From assembly GCF_003056725.1 (NCBI RefSeq), contig NZ_QBKZ01000001.1, positions 85,001-139,795 on the forward strand: a stretch of DNA of 54,795 nucleotides. Direction: 5' to 3'. Below, in pieces: positions 35,529 through 45,277 of the stretch. The stretch is from Mangrovicoccus ximenensis. GTDB taxonomy: Bacteria > Pseudomonadota > Alphaproteobacteria > Rhodobacterales > Rhodobacteraceae. Made by a program: the position numbers and the translations under genes. Positions within the stretch are counted from its first letter, which is position 1. Each line of letters starts with the position of its first letter. The notes below the pieces were generated by a model, which saw only the letters and a program-made list of their open reading frames with translations, was not told the DNA's origin and did no database searches.

Positions 35529-35902
35529 TCACCTGCCGGCCGCGCGGCGCAGGCGGAGGGCGTTCGTCAGCACGAAGACCGAGGACAGCGCCATCGCCCC
35601 CGCCGCCAGCATCGGCGACAGCAGCGTTCCGTTCGCCGGATAGAGCAGCCCCGCAGCCACCGGGATCAGCGCCACGTTGTAGCCGAAGGCCCAGGCCAGG
35701 TTCTGGCGGATGTTGCGCAGCGTCGCGCGGCTGACCTCGAACGCCGCGGGCACGCCGGCCAGGCTGCCGGACATCAGCACGACATCGGCGCTTTCGACCG
35801 CGACATCCGTGCCGGTCCCCAGCGCCACGCCGATATCGGCCGCCGCCAGCGCGGGCGCATCGTTGATGCCGTCGCCGACGAAGGCGGTGCGGCCCACGGT
35901 TC
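35529..35902 (-). pseudogene. copA: Copper P-type ATPase CopA, C-terminal fragment
   Basis: [20 protein letters not shown] is the hinge motif; [20 protein letters not shown] and [56 protein letters not shown] follow. The N-x6-YN and M-x2-SS residues of helices 7 and 8 are the copper-site markers of P1B-1 ATPases. Natural stop at 35529. The piece at 42085-42525 may be the middle of the same gene. Confidence 0.85.
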
Positions 35903-35951
35903 CGCCGCCGCACCGTCCGAGAGCGGCGCCGCCCGTCCCCCCAAGCTGCCG

Positions 35952-36345
35952 TCATCCGGTCCCGTCCCCTGCCTGGTCCTGCGACAGGCTGGCTGTCGCC
36001 AGTTCGACGATCTCGCCGGTGATCTCCTCCTGGCGCAGCCGCCGCGCCAGCCCGGTCAGCGCCTCCAGCGTCTCCGCCGTGTTGTCCCGCGCCGCCACCA
36101 TGGCGCGCATCCGCGCCCCGTTCTCGGCGGCAAAGGACAGCATCACCGCTTCGGCCAGCTCGGCGAAGACATGCTCTTCGGCCAGCCGCTCCAAGAGGTC
36201 GCGCGGCGGCAGCGCGATCCGCGGCGGGATCGCCGAGGGGCGCAGCGGGAAGCGCGCATAATCGAAGGGCGCCAGCCGCTTGACCGCGATCTCCGGCACG
36301 CCGCCGGGGCGCGGATCGGCATGGACCAGCGTCACCGCATTTCGA
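35952..36345 (-). pseudogene. atpG: F-type/N-type ATPase gamma subunit, C-terminal fragment
   Basis: About 130 residues ending NGARMRAMVAARDNTAETLE ALTGLARRLRQEEITGEIVE LATASL. E-N-x-A-R-M-x-A-M-x-x-A-x-x-N and the Q-x-x-I-T-x-E-I-x-E-[IL] helix are the gamma-subunit C-terminal signature. The divergent middle (LAPFDYARFPLRPSAIPPRI) fits the N-ATPase gamma form better than the housekeeping one. Stop at 35952. Confidence 0.7.
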
Positions 36346-36490
36346 CCGCCACGAGGCCGCGCCGCTTCGGGAAGCGCGCCGCGAAGCGCACCGCGGCGGC
36401 GGCAAGCGCGGAATAGCTGGTGACGCGGCCCCGGAAGAGCAGCGCCGGGGCCTCCCCGAAGGCGCTGAGGGCATCGGACGTATGGAACAT
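36346..36490 (-). pseudogene. AMP-dependent ligase, N-terminal fragment
   Basis: ATG 36490: MFHTSDALSAFGEAPALLFR GRVTSYSALAAAAVRFAARF PKRRGLVAVE. This is the start of an adenylating enzyme. Upstream 36491-36600 is AT-richer and may hold its promoter; TTGATG/TACAAT stands near 36506-36530 in the minus-strand neighbourhood, not proven. Confidence 0.5.
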
Positions 36491-36613
36491 GGTTACCCGG
36501 ATCTTGATGGCGGCGATCCGGGCTACAATATCAGAGCATTTTAGTCAAGCATAGGTGGAGCCATTGCGCGGCAAGTCGCCGATGGCGCGACTTCGTGGCC
36601 AGCCCGGAACGCG

Positions 36614-36638
36614 GAAGGCCCGCCGGTGGCGGGCCTTC
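36614..36638. terminator. Intrinsic terminator hairpin
   Basis: Perfect 11-bp stem GAAGGCCCGCC/GGCGGGCCTTC with loop GGT. It is 28 bp past the stop of the SMP-30-like gene piece on the minus strand and would end its transcript; no long T-run. Confidence 0.6.
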
Positions 36639-36666
36639 GGGAACGGCGGACGCGATCCGGCGGGGA

Positions 36667-36778
36667 TCAGGCGCAGGCGCCCGAGGCCATCGGCGCGCCG
36701 CGGATGCCCAGCTCCTCGGGGAATTCGGCCTTCAGCACCGTGCCGGTATCGGATTCGGTGATGAAGAGCGTGCGGAAA
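36667..36778 (-). pseudogene. SMP-30/gluconolactonase-like protein, C-terminal end
   Basis: About 36 residues: RTLFITESDTGTVLKAEFPE ELGIRGAPMASGACA and stop at 36667. L-[FY]-[IV]-T-[ED]-S-x-x-G-x-[VI] is the last blade of SMP-30/LRE-type six-bladed propellers. Short, hence moderate confidence. Confidence 0.5.
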
Positions 36779-37216
36779 GCCTGCCTGCGCTGCGCGAGGA
36801 AGAGGCGATCGCCGCCGCCGTCCTCCAGCGCGCGCTGGTCGAACGGGACTCGCTGGCCGAACGCCGCCGCGCCGCCGAGGCCGAGATTGCCCGGCTCGAT
36901 GCCCGGCTCGCCGAATATGCCGGCGAGGCCGAGCGCGAATCCGGCCTTTCGGAGGACGCCGAGGCGATGCAGGCGCGGCTCGTCGAGGAAGCCGAGGCGA
37001 TCAAAGAGGCCGCCGAGGGCCATGACGAGAAGCTGGAGCTGGCCGCCGAACAGGCCGAGGAAGCCGCCGAGGCACTGGCCGAGCGCGAAGAGGCGATGCA
37101 GGTGCTGAACGAAGCCGTGGCGACACTGGCCGCGCGGCACCAGGCCGTCGCCAGCCTGGTCGCCGACAGCCGCAAGGTGCTGGACCGCGAGACCGCCGAG
37201 GCCGCCCGCGCCCGCC
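36776..37216 (+). pseudogene. smc: SMC chromosome segregation protein, coiled-coil fragment
   Basis: LPALREEEAIAAAVLQRALV ERDSLAERRRAAEAEIARLD, followed by ~100 residues of E/A-rich heptads to VASLVADSRKVLDRETAEAA. The L-P-x-L-R-E-E-[ED]-x-[IV]-A-x-A-V-L-Q-R sequence is characteristic of the SMC arm in Rhodobacteraceae. Both ABC heads and the hinge are absent. Confidence 0.75.
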
Positions 37217-37217
37217 G

Positions 37218-37622
37218 TCGAGGATCACGCCGTTGCCGGGCCGCGAGCCGAAATCGAGCCCGGTGACCTCCGATCCGGAGCCGAGCGCCACCTGCGGGTC
37301 CGCCGCGGCGCTGACCACCGGGACGAAGGCCATGGCGCTGTCTTCCGCCGGTGCGGAGACCGTCAGCGCGGCGTTGCCCGCCCCGTCGGCAATCCCGGCC
37401 ACCGCTGCGGCGATGCCCTCTAGGCTGCGGTAATTCAGGGCGATGCGGCCGTCCTCGTGGAGCTGCACCTGGAAGCTCGCCGATCCGCCGCCGCCATAGG
37501 GCGCGACATCGCGGTATTCGATCACCATCCGGGTGCCGCCCATGTCGCTCCAGGACCGCACCTGGCCGGCCGATGCGTCGAGATCGCTCCAGAGCGCGGC
37601 GATCATCGCGCCGGGCAGGCCG
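37218..37622 (-). pseudogene. Secreted protease-associated beta-domain protein, fragment
   Basis: About 134 residues: MIAALWSDLDASAGQVRSWS, TRMVIEYRDVAPYGGGGSAS, FQVQLHEDGRIALNYRSLEG. I-A-x-L-W-x-D-L and F-Q-V-x-L-x-x-D-G-x-I-x-x-x-Y are found in beta-sandwich domains attached to subtilases and other exported proteins. No catalytic residue present. The family is not certain. Confidence 0.45.
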
Positions 37623-37787
37623 GGCCCGTCCAGCGCCCGCGGCTCTGCCGCGCCCGCAACCTCTGCCCGGCAACGGGCGCCGAAACCGCGGCCCGGCTGC
37701 CGGGCCCTGTGCGCCGCCGGGCCGCGGACCGGTTCGCGGTTTCTTCATCCCTCGGCCGCTAGGCTCGCACAGGCATGGGAGGCCGCC
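37623..37787. other. Short non-coding stretch
   Basis: Contains only the upstream region of the glycosyltransferase piece; GGGAGG lies 5 nt before its TTG start. Confidence 0.35.
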
Positions 37788-38097
37788 TTGGAGATCGTCT
37801 ACCAGACCCGCTTTTCCTATCGCGGCCTGTCCGGCTGGCGCAGCCCGGCGGCGGGCGATCCGGTGCTGCTCTATGATGCGGAGCGGCTTGCGCACCGCTT
37901 CGCGCTGTTCGAGCGGATCACCCTGCCCTCGCTGCTGGCACAGGAAGACGCGGCTTTCCGACATGTCGTCCTGGCCGGATCCGGGATGCCGCGCCCCTGG
38001 CGGCTGCGGCTGCGGGCGCTCTGCCTCGACACGCTGGGAGCGGCCCGCGCCACGGTGATCTTCGCCCCGCCCGGCCGTGCCGCACGGCCCTTCAACC
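37788..38097 (+). pseudogene. Putative rhamnosyl transferase/glycosyltransferase, N-terminal fragment
   Basis: TTG start at 37788 with GGGAGG five bases upstream. LEIVYQTRFSYRGLSGWRSP, DAERLAHRFALFERITLPSL and LVLAG-like HVVLAGSGMPRPWRLRLRAL. V-Y-Q-T-R-F-S-Y-x-G-L-S-G-W is the start of DUF3118-type rhamnosyl transferases of Rhodobacteraceae. It stops where rRNA begins (about 38098). Confidence 0.7.
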
Positions 38098-38535
<438 letters not shown>

Positions 38536-38539
38536 CCTT

Positions 38540-38980
38540 ACCTCGGCCTCGCGCAATCTCGGCCGCGCCGGGGTCGACCGGATTGCCGCCGCCAGTGCCG
38601 AGCTCGGCACGCAGTCGGATGCGGCCGGCCGGAAGATGTGGGCCGTCGCCGCTGCCAGCGGGCTGATGGTGGTGCTGGCCCCGGTGGCGCTCTACCTGCT
38701 GCTGGTCGGACCGCTCGGCAAGCTGATTGCCGCCACCGGACGGCTGGCGGAAGGCGACACCGCCGAGGTTCCGGCCTTCTCCCGCCATGGCGGCGAGATT
38801 TCCAAGCTGGCCGCAGCGCTGCAGGTGTTCCGGCAGAACCTCCTCGACGGCCGGCGCATGCAGGAAGAAGAACGGCTGCGGGCCGAACAGCAGCGCGAGG
38901 AAGACGCCCGCCGCGCCCTCGAAGACCGCGAGCGGGAGGCTGCGGACCGCGAGCGGGAGGCGGCGGCCGAGGCGGCGCTA
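38540..38980 (+). pseudogene. Methyl-accepting chemotaxis protein, TM2-HAMP fragment
   Basis: WAVAAASGLMVVLAPVALYL LLVGPLGKLIAATGRLAEGD followed by GGEISKLAAALQVFRQNLLD. P-L-x-x-L-x-x-A-x-x-x-L-A-x-G-D is the HAMP domain; V-F-R-x-N opens the signalling coiled coil, then a charged E/R-rich region. The periplasmic sensor and the methylation/hairpin domain are missing. Confidence 0.8.
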
Positions 38981-38984
38981 CGGG

Positions 38985-39405
38985 GCGGAGGCGCTGTCCT
39001 CCTGGCTGGCGGGCGATCCCGGTCCCGGCGACCGGCCCGAGCCGCAGGCCGAAATGGCGTTCGGCCATGGCTTCGGCGCCGAGACCAGCCCGTTCCGCCG
39101 CGGCGCCTCGATGATCAAGGTCTCGCCCGACGGGCGGTTCCTGGCGATCTCGGGCAGCGTCGGCACCCCGGCGCAGAGGCTCTACCTGATCGACATCGCG
39201 GCCTTCAACGGCGGCGGCGTGACGCCCGAAACAGCGCGGGTGGCGGATCTGGCGATGCCGGGAAGCGAGCGGCTGGCGGCACTCGACTGGTCGCTCGACG
39301 GCAGCTATCTCTACCTGCTCAGCCAGGAACCGGCGGGCGGCGGCACGGTCTTCCTGCGCCGCTTCGCGCTGACCGGCGACGGCAACGCGCTGGAGCGCGC
39401 GGGCC
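38985..39405 (+). pseudogene. PD40/WD40-like beta-propeller protein, fragment
   Basis: SMIKVSPDGRFLAISGSVGT PAQRLYLIDIAAF and ERLAALDWSLDGSYLYLLSQ are two propeller blades with S-x-D-G-[RS]-x-[LI]. No enzyme motif. Family unknown. Confidence 0.45.
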
Positions 39406-39407
39406 AG

Positions 39408-39850
39408 GGGGTCCGGCTCGCGTGCCGTCGGCAAAGGCGATCTCCTCGATCCGGGTGTCGCGCGGGCTGGCGGCGAAGAAGTTGCGCAGCGTGACGCGGT
39501 CCTCGCTGCCCGCGACGCCCAGCACCAGATCCGCGGGCCCGACGGAAAGCGCGCGGATGTCCTCCGGCGCGATCCCGGCGCCGAAGCGCAGCCGGTCGGG
39601 CGCCGTGCCGGAATTCTCCGAAACGTCCTCGATCGTGTCCTGCCCGTCGCCCGGGGCGAAGAAATTGGTGTCGCCGCCGCCATGGCCCAGGAGCAGGTCG
39701 TTGCCGGTGCCGCCGGTCAGGATGTCGTCGCCCGCGCCGGTCTCGATCCGGTCATTGCCGCCGCGGCCGAAAGCGTCGGTTCCCGCCCCCGCAGTGCTCG
39801 GGATCAGGATGCGGTCGTCGCCTCCGGTGCCCGGAATGCCGCGCGCCACC
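39408..39850 (-). pseudogene. RTX calcium-binding protein, fragment
   Basis: GGDDRILIPS, GGNDRIETGAGDDILTGGTG, NDLLLGHGGG are four consecutive GGxGxDxUx-type repeats; FAPGDGQDTIEDVSENSGTA PDRLRFGAGIAPEDI is the usual block after them. Secreted through a type I system in related bacteria. The export signal is missing. Confidence 0.8.
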
Positions 39851-39865
39851 GCCGCCAGCGCCAGG

Positions 39866-40305
39866 CTGGGTGGTCGAGGGGGCAGGGGTCCGGCTCTATG
39901 CGCCCGACCTGCGCTCGCAGCGCGGCCGCCGCCAGGTGATGGGCCCGGAAGGCTGGGACATGGCCGAAGCGGTGGCCGCGCGCGCCCATGCGGGCGACGG
40001 CCACACCTTCCTGCTCTCCAGCGTGCCGCTTCTCGGGCCGCGCCTGTCCCTGCTGGAATTCGCGATGATGGCCGTGCCGCACATGCAGAAATACGAGGAC
40101 GACCTGCGCGACCAGTGGCAGAGCCGGGCGCATCGCGGCGAATGGCGGCGGATGCTGGGACTGGCGCGCGACATGGCCGCGGCCGAGGGCCATGACATCA
40201 CCGCCGTCTCGGGCGAGATCCACCTGGCCACCCGGGCGGTGATGGAGCTCGGCGGCGGGCGCGTGCTGAACCAGCTCGTCGCCTCGGGCATCGCCCATCG
40301 CGCGC
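39866..40305 (+). pseudogene. PhoD-like metallophosphatase family protein (DUF7800-type), fragment
   Basis: GVRLYAPDLRSQRGRRQVMG, LSSVPLLGPRLSLLEFAMMA, VPHMQKYEDDLRDQWQSRAH RGEWRRML and ITAVSGEIHLATRAVMELGG. The G-E-I-H-x-A-T/G element is the C-terminal metal-binding part of PhoD-like phosphatases. Possibly the later part of the gene whose start is at 29208. N-terminal D-x-H metal site missing. Confidence 0.65.
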
Positions 40306-40738
40306 CAGATCGCCGAGCCGCGGCAGCGCCGGGTCGGCCGGCAGGGCGGCGAAGGCCGCGCGGGCAGCCGGGTCCAGCTTCGACGGGTCGAGCACCGAGA
40401 AGGAGCCCAGCACGTCGATATCCTGCATGTGCGCCTGCACCTCCGGATCGAGCAGCAGGTTCGCCACGACCTGCGCGCCCTCGGGATGCGCGGCGTTGAA
40501 GGGGATGGCGACGAAACTGACATTGCCGATGCTGCCGGCCTCGGGGACGTGGATGCGCACGCTCGGCGGCAGCAGCCCGTCGCGGATCGCCGCGGCGGCC
40601 GAGGCCGGGTCGAAGGACATGGCCAGGTCGATCTCGCCGTCATTCAGCAGCTGTCTCTGCGCGAACTGGCTGGCCGGAAACGACGTGCCGCCGCGCCAGA
40701 GGTGCGGCCGCAGCGCGTCGTACCACTCCCAGAGCGGC
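40305..40738 (-). pseudogene. ynjB: ABC transporter substrate-binding protein YnjB-like, fragment
   Basis: WRGGTSFPASQFAQRQLLND, GEIDLAMSFDPASAAAAIRD, NVSFVAIPFNAAHPEGAQVV and VQAHMQDIDVLGSFSVLDPS. The S-F-[DN]-P-x-x-[AV]-x-x-x-I-x-x-G and A-I-P-F-N-A-x-x patterns mark the YnjB family. It belongs with YnjC/YnjD pieces at 31525-31990. N-terminus and end missing. Confidence 0.75.
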
Positions 40739-40747
40739 GCCGCGGCG

Positions 40748-40933
40748 GCGCATGCCGCTCATCACCCAGGCCTGTTCGGACGCCGTGAGCCCGAGCCCGG
40801 CGGTCATCGCGTCGAGCGTGGTCAGCGGAGCGGTGAAGACCACCAGCGCCAGCATCGTTGCCAGCGCGACGATCGCCAGCGGAGCTTGGGGCGGGCGGTT
40901 GCCCGGGGCGGGAAGGGGGCGGGACGGTGCCAT
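40748..40933 (-). pseudogene. MFS transporter, N-terminal fragment
   Basis: ATG 40933 with AGGAGGACCACAGCC upstream. MAPSRPLPAPGNRPPQAPLA IVALATMLALVVFTAPLTTL, then LTASEQAWVMSGM. First two helices of an MFS permease; the A/S-x-x-x-W-V-x-S/T motif is typical. Cut at about 40748. Confidence 0.6.
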
Positions 40934-41644
40934 GGCTGTGGTCCTCCTGTCGGGCCCGCCGGGCGGGCTCAGCCTGCGGATTGGGGGCGGCGGACGAATC
41001 GCGCCCGGCCGGACACCCCGACAATAGCGCTTTGCAGATGCAGCATTAGGCCCGCGGCACGATTTCCGGTCATGACGCATTTTCATCAATCGGCCATCCT
41101 TGCAGAAAACGCATGGCGGTGATGCACCCTTGCGCGACCGGCGGTCCCGTGCGGCACCGGTCCGGCGTCCGGCGTCCGGCGTCCGGCGTCCGGCATCCCG
41201 CCGGCCGTCCGGCACCTGCCGGGGAGGCTGCCGGAGGCCGCTCCGGGTTGCGCTCTGGGCAGGCGCTGCGGCGCGCTGCCAGTCCCTGATGACGGAGGTC
41301 ATCCAGCCGCCTCTTTTGCCGGTCATCGGGCTGGGCCCATGCTGCAAGCGGGACCCGGAACGGGCGGCAGGATCGCGCGGCCCGCTCACGGATGGGCGGG
41401 ACTTGCCGACCGCGTCCGCCAACGGTCCCTTTGCCGGCGTCTGTCCGGGAAGGCCCGCGGGAAAGCAGGGGAGGAGCGCGTTGTCCTGCAGGTCCGCCGC
41501 GAGGGTCTTCTATGCGTTTTGCGGATCACGCCGCGCGGCCACGGCCGCGGATGGCGCGCAGGCCGGTGTTCCGCCGGACGGCGCCGCGCCGCAGGGCAGG
41601 CCGTTCAAGAAGGTTCTGCTCCAAGTTCGGTCCCCGATCGCGGA
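40934..41644. other. Gene-free stretch with a heptamer repeat
   Basis: About 710 bp. The first ~150 bp are the upstream region of the MFS piece and are AT-richer (CATTTTCATCAATCGG). The rest has no gene; an array of five TCCGGCG-type heptamers lies at 41161-41195. Confidence 0.4.
41161..41195. repeat. Heptamer tandem repeat (TCCGGCG)x4 + TCCGGCA
   Basis: Five head-to-tail 7-bp units, four identical and the last with one change. Simple slippage array in non-coding DNA. Confidence 0.9.
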
Positions 41645-42080
41645 TCATGGCTGCACCGGCGCGGTTCCGCCGGGTGCAGGGGCTGCCGCAGGGCGGGGCG
41701 CCGCGGCCTGCATCTCCCGCGCATGGATGCCCAGCAGCAGCAGGCCCGGCCAGAGCATGTAGGCCTCGATCTCGAGATTTTCGCCGAAGGACAGCAGCAC
41801 GATGGTCATCACGCTCCCCAGGGGCAGCCTGCCGCGCGGGCCGCGCGCCGCATCGGCCAGCACCAGCGCGGTCTGCCACAAGAGCGGCACGAGCAGGGCG
41901 CAGAACCCGGCCACGCCCTTGACGAAGAGCAGGCCCCACCAGGTGTGATGGCTGCCGATCGGCATGTATTCGACCACATGCGCGCCGGGCTGCACCGTGC
42001 CGTGGCCGGTCCAGAAGGCCTCGGCCTGCCAGCGCTCTCCGGCGATGCGCTGCAGCGTCTCGCGGACCCGGGTGCTGTCG
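41645..42080 (-). pseudogene. O-antigen ligase/polymerase-like membrane protein, C-terminal fragment
   Basis: [60 protein letters not shown] and [40 protein letters not shown]-[HN]-[TS]-[WY] is the conserved periplasmic histidine loop of WaaL/Wzy proteins. Stop at 41645. Function as ligase or polymerase not decided. Confidence 0.65.
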
Positions 42081-42084
42081 GCCC

Positions 42085-42525
42085 TCCGCGGCGCGGCCCG
42101 TGCCGACCATGATCGAAACCGGCGTCGCCAGCCCCATCGCGCAGGGACAGGCGACGATCAGCACCGCGACCCCCGCGACCAGCGCATGGCTCAGCCGCGG
42201 CTCCGGCCCGAAGAGCAGCCAGGCGGCGACCGTCAGCGCCGCAATCGCGAGGATCGCCGGGACGAACCACAGCGTCACCCGGTTGACCAGCGCCTGGATC
42301 GGCAGCCGTGCGCCCTGCGCCTCCTCGACCATGCCGATAATCCGGCTCAGCACCGTGTCGGCGCCGACCGCGGTGGCGCGGATGACCAGCGTGCCGGTGC
42401 CGTTCACCGTGCCGCCGGTGACCTTGGCGCCCAGGCCCTTCTCCACCGGCAGCGGCTCGCCGGTCAGCATCGCTTCGTCGACATGGCTCGCGCCCTCGGC
42501 TACCTCGCCGTCGACCGGCAGCCGC
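42085..42525 (-). pseudogene. copA: Copper P-type ATPase CopA, middle fragment
   Basis: [20 protein letters not shown] (TGE dephosphorylation motif), [40 protein letters not shown] (CPC metal site of helix 6). The DKTGT phosphorylation site is just beyond the cut at 42085; the N-terminal MXCXXC domains are also missing. Non-overlapping with the C-terminal piece at 35529-35902. Confidence 0.9.
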
Positions 42526-42620
42526 GCTCCACGGCGGGACCGGCACGGCCGCCGGGTCGACGTGCTTTCCGGCGCGTCGGAGATTGGCGCCGCCGCCGGA
42601 GGCGCGGACGGGCTGGCGGG

Positions 42621-42975
42621 CTATGGGTCCAAGGCCGCAGCCTGCCCTCCGGTCTCCGGCACCGGAACCATGCCCTGCAGCGCGGGCTCGGCTCGGATAT
42701 GCGCCTCCATGTAGTCGCACAGCACCCGCGCCCGTTCCGACAACAGCCGCCCCGAGGGCCAGACCGCGAAGATCTCGCGCTCGGGCCCGCGCCAGTCCTG
42801 CAGCACATGCACCAGCCTTCCGGAGCGCACCGCATCGTCGATCTGCGCGACGGGCAGCAGCGCCAGCCCCAGCCCCGCCTCGGCCATATGCGCCCCGAGC
42901 CCGATATCGTCGAGCACCGTCGACGCCCGCAGCCCGGGGATTGCCTCGCGCCCGCCATCGAGCGGCCTGAGCAGC
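42621..42975 (-). pseudogene. LysR-family regulator, C-terminal fragment
   Basis: STVLDDIGLGAHMAEAGLGL ALLPVAQIDDAVRSGRLVHV LQDWRG, then IFAVWPSGRLLSERARVLCD. The G-x-G-[LI]-A-L-L-P and the W-P-S-x-R-x-x-x-x-x-x-R-x-[FL]-x-D ending are CrgA-like LysR features. Natural stop at 42621. Confidence 0.75.
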
Positions 42976-43409
42976 CAATGCCGCGCGGACCGTCGACGCG
43001 CGGTCACGGCCTGTCCGCGCAAAGGCTGGACGTGCGGAGAACCTGCGCCTCCTGTGCTGCCATGCGCAACGGCCTCCGAGGACGGCGGACGGCGCAAAGC
43101 AGCGCCTGCCCCGCCCCGGACGGGACTGCTGTCCTGCGCAGCCATCCGGGTCGGCGGCTGCGGGATCATTGGCCGCATCCGCAACGGCGGCAACGCGGCA
43201 GCCGTGCTGCAGACGGCAAGGCCCCCGATCCAATGGCGACTGAGCTTCGCCAACATTGCGGAAAGGCCGCACATGCGTCCTGATCGCCCGCCGGAGCCTC
43301 CGCCGCAACAACCGCTCCTCCACCGGACCGGATCGCGGGGCCCACCGAGATGGCGGTGCGGCCGCAACCCGGAAACTGCCCCCGGGGGCCGAAGCCCGAC
43401 CGGGGCAGC
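42976..43409. other. GC-rich block without recognisable gene
   Basis: About 435 bp; no domain, RNA or repeat seen. Slight AT-rise near 43235-43275. Confidence 0.35.
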
Positions 43410-43868
43410 AGCCGGTCAGGCGGCGGACGGCCAGGCGCGGGTCCGGGGCCGCAACGCGGTCACGCCGGTGCTGGAGACCGAAAGCGAAGGCCGCAGCGCC
43501 GCGCCGAACCTCTACGAGACCGATGCGGACTCCTACCTGCAGGACCACGCGCTCGGCGAAGAGGTCTTCGGCCCGCTGGGCCTCGTCATCCGCACCGGCA
43601 CGGCGGAGCAGATGGTGGCGCTGGCCAAGGGCTTCGAGGGCCAGCTGACGGCGACGCTGCACATGGACGCGGGCGATGCCGGGCTGGCGCGGCAGCTCCT
43701 GCCGGTGCTCGAGCGCAAGGCCGGCCGGGTGATGGCCAACAACTTCCCGACGGGCGTCGAGGTCTGCGACGCGATGGTCCATGGCGGGCCCTATCCGGCC
43801 TCGACCAATTTCGGCGCCACCTCGGTCGGCACCCTCGCCATCCGCCGCTTCCTGCGCCCCGTCTGCTT
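43410..43868 (+). pseudogene. Aldehyde dehydrogenase (ketoglutarate-semialdehyde type), C-terminal fragment
   Basis: VTPVLETESEGRSAAPNLYE TDADSYLQD, ALGEEVFGPLGLVIRTGTAE (E-x-F-G-P motif), GRVMANNFPTGVEVCDAMVH GGPYPASTNFGATSVG and AIRRFLRPVCFQ. N-x-[FW]-P-T-G-V-E-V is typical of the NADP-dependent 2,5-dioxovalerate dehydrogenases of sugar acid catabolism. Catalytic Cys part missing. Confidence 0.8.
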
Positions 43869-43884
43869 CCAGACCCGACCGCCC

Positions 43885-44340
43885 GGCGGCTGCTGCGCGG
43901 CGGCCGCATCCGCGATGCCGGGCGGCTGCCGCGCTACCTGCTGGTCTTCCTGTTCGGCGCCGTGGCGCTCTGGGCGCCGGTCACGCTCTACCTGACGAAG
44001 ATGCCGCCGAGCTACCGCTCCGGCCTGTCGCTGATCCTTCCGGGATCCGGCGCGGCGGCCTCGGTAAATCTCGACCGGATCGGCCAGGCCTCCTCCTCGG
44101 CCAGCTCGCCCTATGCCAGCAGTTCGGTCAGCCCGACCGAAACCTACAAGCGGCTGATCGGCGCCGAACGGATCCTCGCCGCGGCGGCGCAGTCGCTGGG
44201 GCTGGAGCCCGAGGAGTTCGGCAAGCCGCGGGTCGAGCTCGTGGACCTGACCGGGCTGATCCATGTCTCGATGACCGGCCCCAGCGCCGAGGCCGCCCGC
44301 GACCGCGCCGCGGCGCTGCTCGCCGCCGGGCTGAACGGCG
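43885..44340 (+). pseudogene. Polysaccharide chain-length determinant/GumC-like protein, N-terminal region fragment
   Basis: RYLLVFLFGAVALWAPVTLY LTKMPPSYRSGLSLILPG, NLDRIGQASSSASSPYASSS, SPTETYKRLIGAERILAAAA and HVSMTGPSAEAARDRAAALL. TM1, then Y-x-S-x-x-x-[LI]-[IL]-x-P-G and the Wzz-domain helices. Acts in exopolysaccharide export. The C-terminal half is missing. Confidence 0.65.
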
Positions 44341-44344
44341 CGAG

Positions 44345-44750
44345 GCCGTCCGGCCCCGCCACGCCGAACAGCGGACCCTCTGCCGGAAACGCCGCGCGCC
44401 GGTCCAGCCAGGACCGGAACACGGACGCCTCCTCCTCCGTCATGAGCGCGAAGGGCCGGACCCCGCGCCGCGCCCAGGCCGTCTTGTTGCCGCCGAAAGG
44501 CGTCCGGACAATGAACAGCACCGGATCCCGGTCCGTCCGTTCGAGATCCGTGGCCCGGGCCTTGCAGGCTTCCCCGATCCGCAGCCCGGCCCGCCATTGC
44601 AGGATCAGCAGCGCCTCGATCGCCAGGCGCTCGTCCGCGCCGAGGTCCGGATGGGTCCGGATGGCGCATCGGACGGCGAGGATCGCTGCGGCCGGAACGA
44701 TCAGCGCCCGAACCCGCGTGGCGACGCCCTCCGCCTCGAACACCTCCGGC
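44345..44750 (-). pseudogene. Tyrosine recombinase/integrase, fragment
   Basis: ADERLAIEALLILQWRAGLR IGEACKARATDLERTD carries the first catalytic arginine (GLRIGE) and LFIVRTPFGGNKTAWARRGV RPFALMTEEEASVFRSW the lysine-turn region. The H-x-x-R and tyrosine motifs are missing, so it cannot be active as it stands. Possibly from a prophage or genomic island. Confidence 0.65.
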
Positions 44751-44754
44751 GGCA

Positions 44755-45175
44755 CGGCGCCGGACACGCGGGAGCGGCACATCCCGTTCCGCGACAACGA
44801 CCGGCCCGGCATCCTGCTGGCAGGCGCGCTGCGCGCCTATGCCAACCGCTGGGGCGTGACTGCGCAGCGCCGGGCCGCCGATCCGGTGGCGGTCTTCGCC
44901 GCCAATGATGACGGCCACCGCACCGCGCAGCAGCTTGCCGCGAAGGGCGTGCCGGTTCTGGGCGTGATCGACCCGCGCGAGGATGCGCCGAATTTCGGCG
45001 GCTACGAGACCTTCGCCGGGGCAACGGTTACCGGCACGAAGGGGCGGCACGGGCTGACCGCGATCCAGATCACCCGGAACGGCCGGTCGGACTGGCATGG
45101 CTGCGGCGTGCTGGGCGTCTCGGGCGGCTGGAACCCGAATGTGCATCTCGCCTCGCATCACCCGATCATGGGCAA
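44755..45175 (+). pseudogene. soxA: Sarcosine oxidase alpha subunit, middle fragment
   Basis: ERHIPFRDNDRPGILLAGAL RAYANRWGVTAQRRA, AANDDGHRTAQQLAAKGVPV and CGVLGVSGGWNPNVHLASHH. D-N-D-R-P-G-x-[ML]-L-A, N-D-D-G-[HY]-R and V-S-G-G-W-[NT]-P-x-V-H-L are the NAD-binding-domain motifs of heterotetrameric SoxA. The alpha subunit also binds THF through its GcvT-like C-terminus, missing here. A later, non-overlapping piece begins at 54405 on the same strand. Confidence 0.85.
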
Positions 45176-45277
45176 TGGCTGTCATGGCGCCTGATAGGCA
45201 GAGGCCGGTCCGAGTTCAAGTGCCCGCGTCCCCGGGCCCGGGCGGTTTTTCGCGGGGCGGGCCCGGGCCCTTCCGCC
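45176..45277. other. Non-coding stretch with GC hairpin
   Basis: Arms GGGCCCGGGC (45234-45243) and GCCCGGGCCC (45261-45270) around a loop containing TTTTT. Terminator-like but without a trailing T-run. Lies between the soxA and recJ pieces. Confidence 0.4.

Noticed and set aside
34640..36490. Acyl-CoA ligase pieces at 35068 (plus) and 36346 (minus) as one inverted gene
   Set aside because: They belong to the same broad superfamily but lie in opposite orientation and share no overlap; identity of the parent gene cannot be shown.
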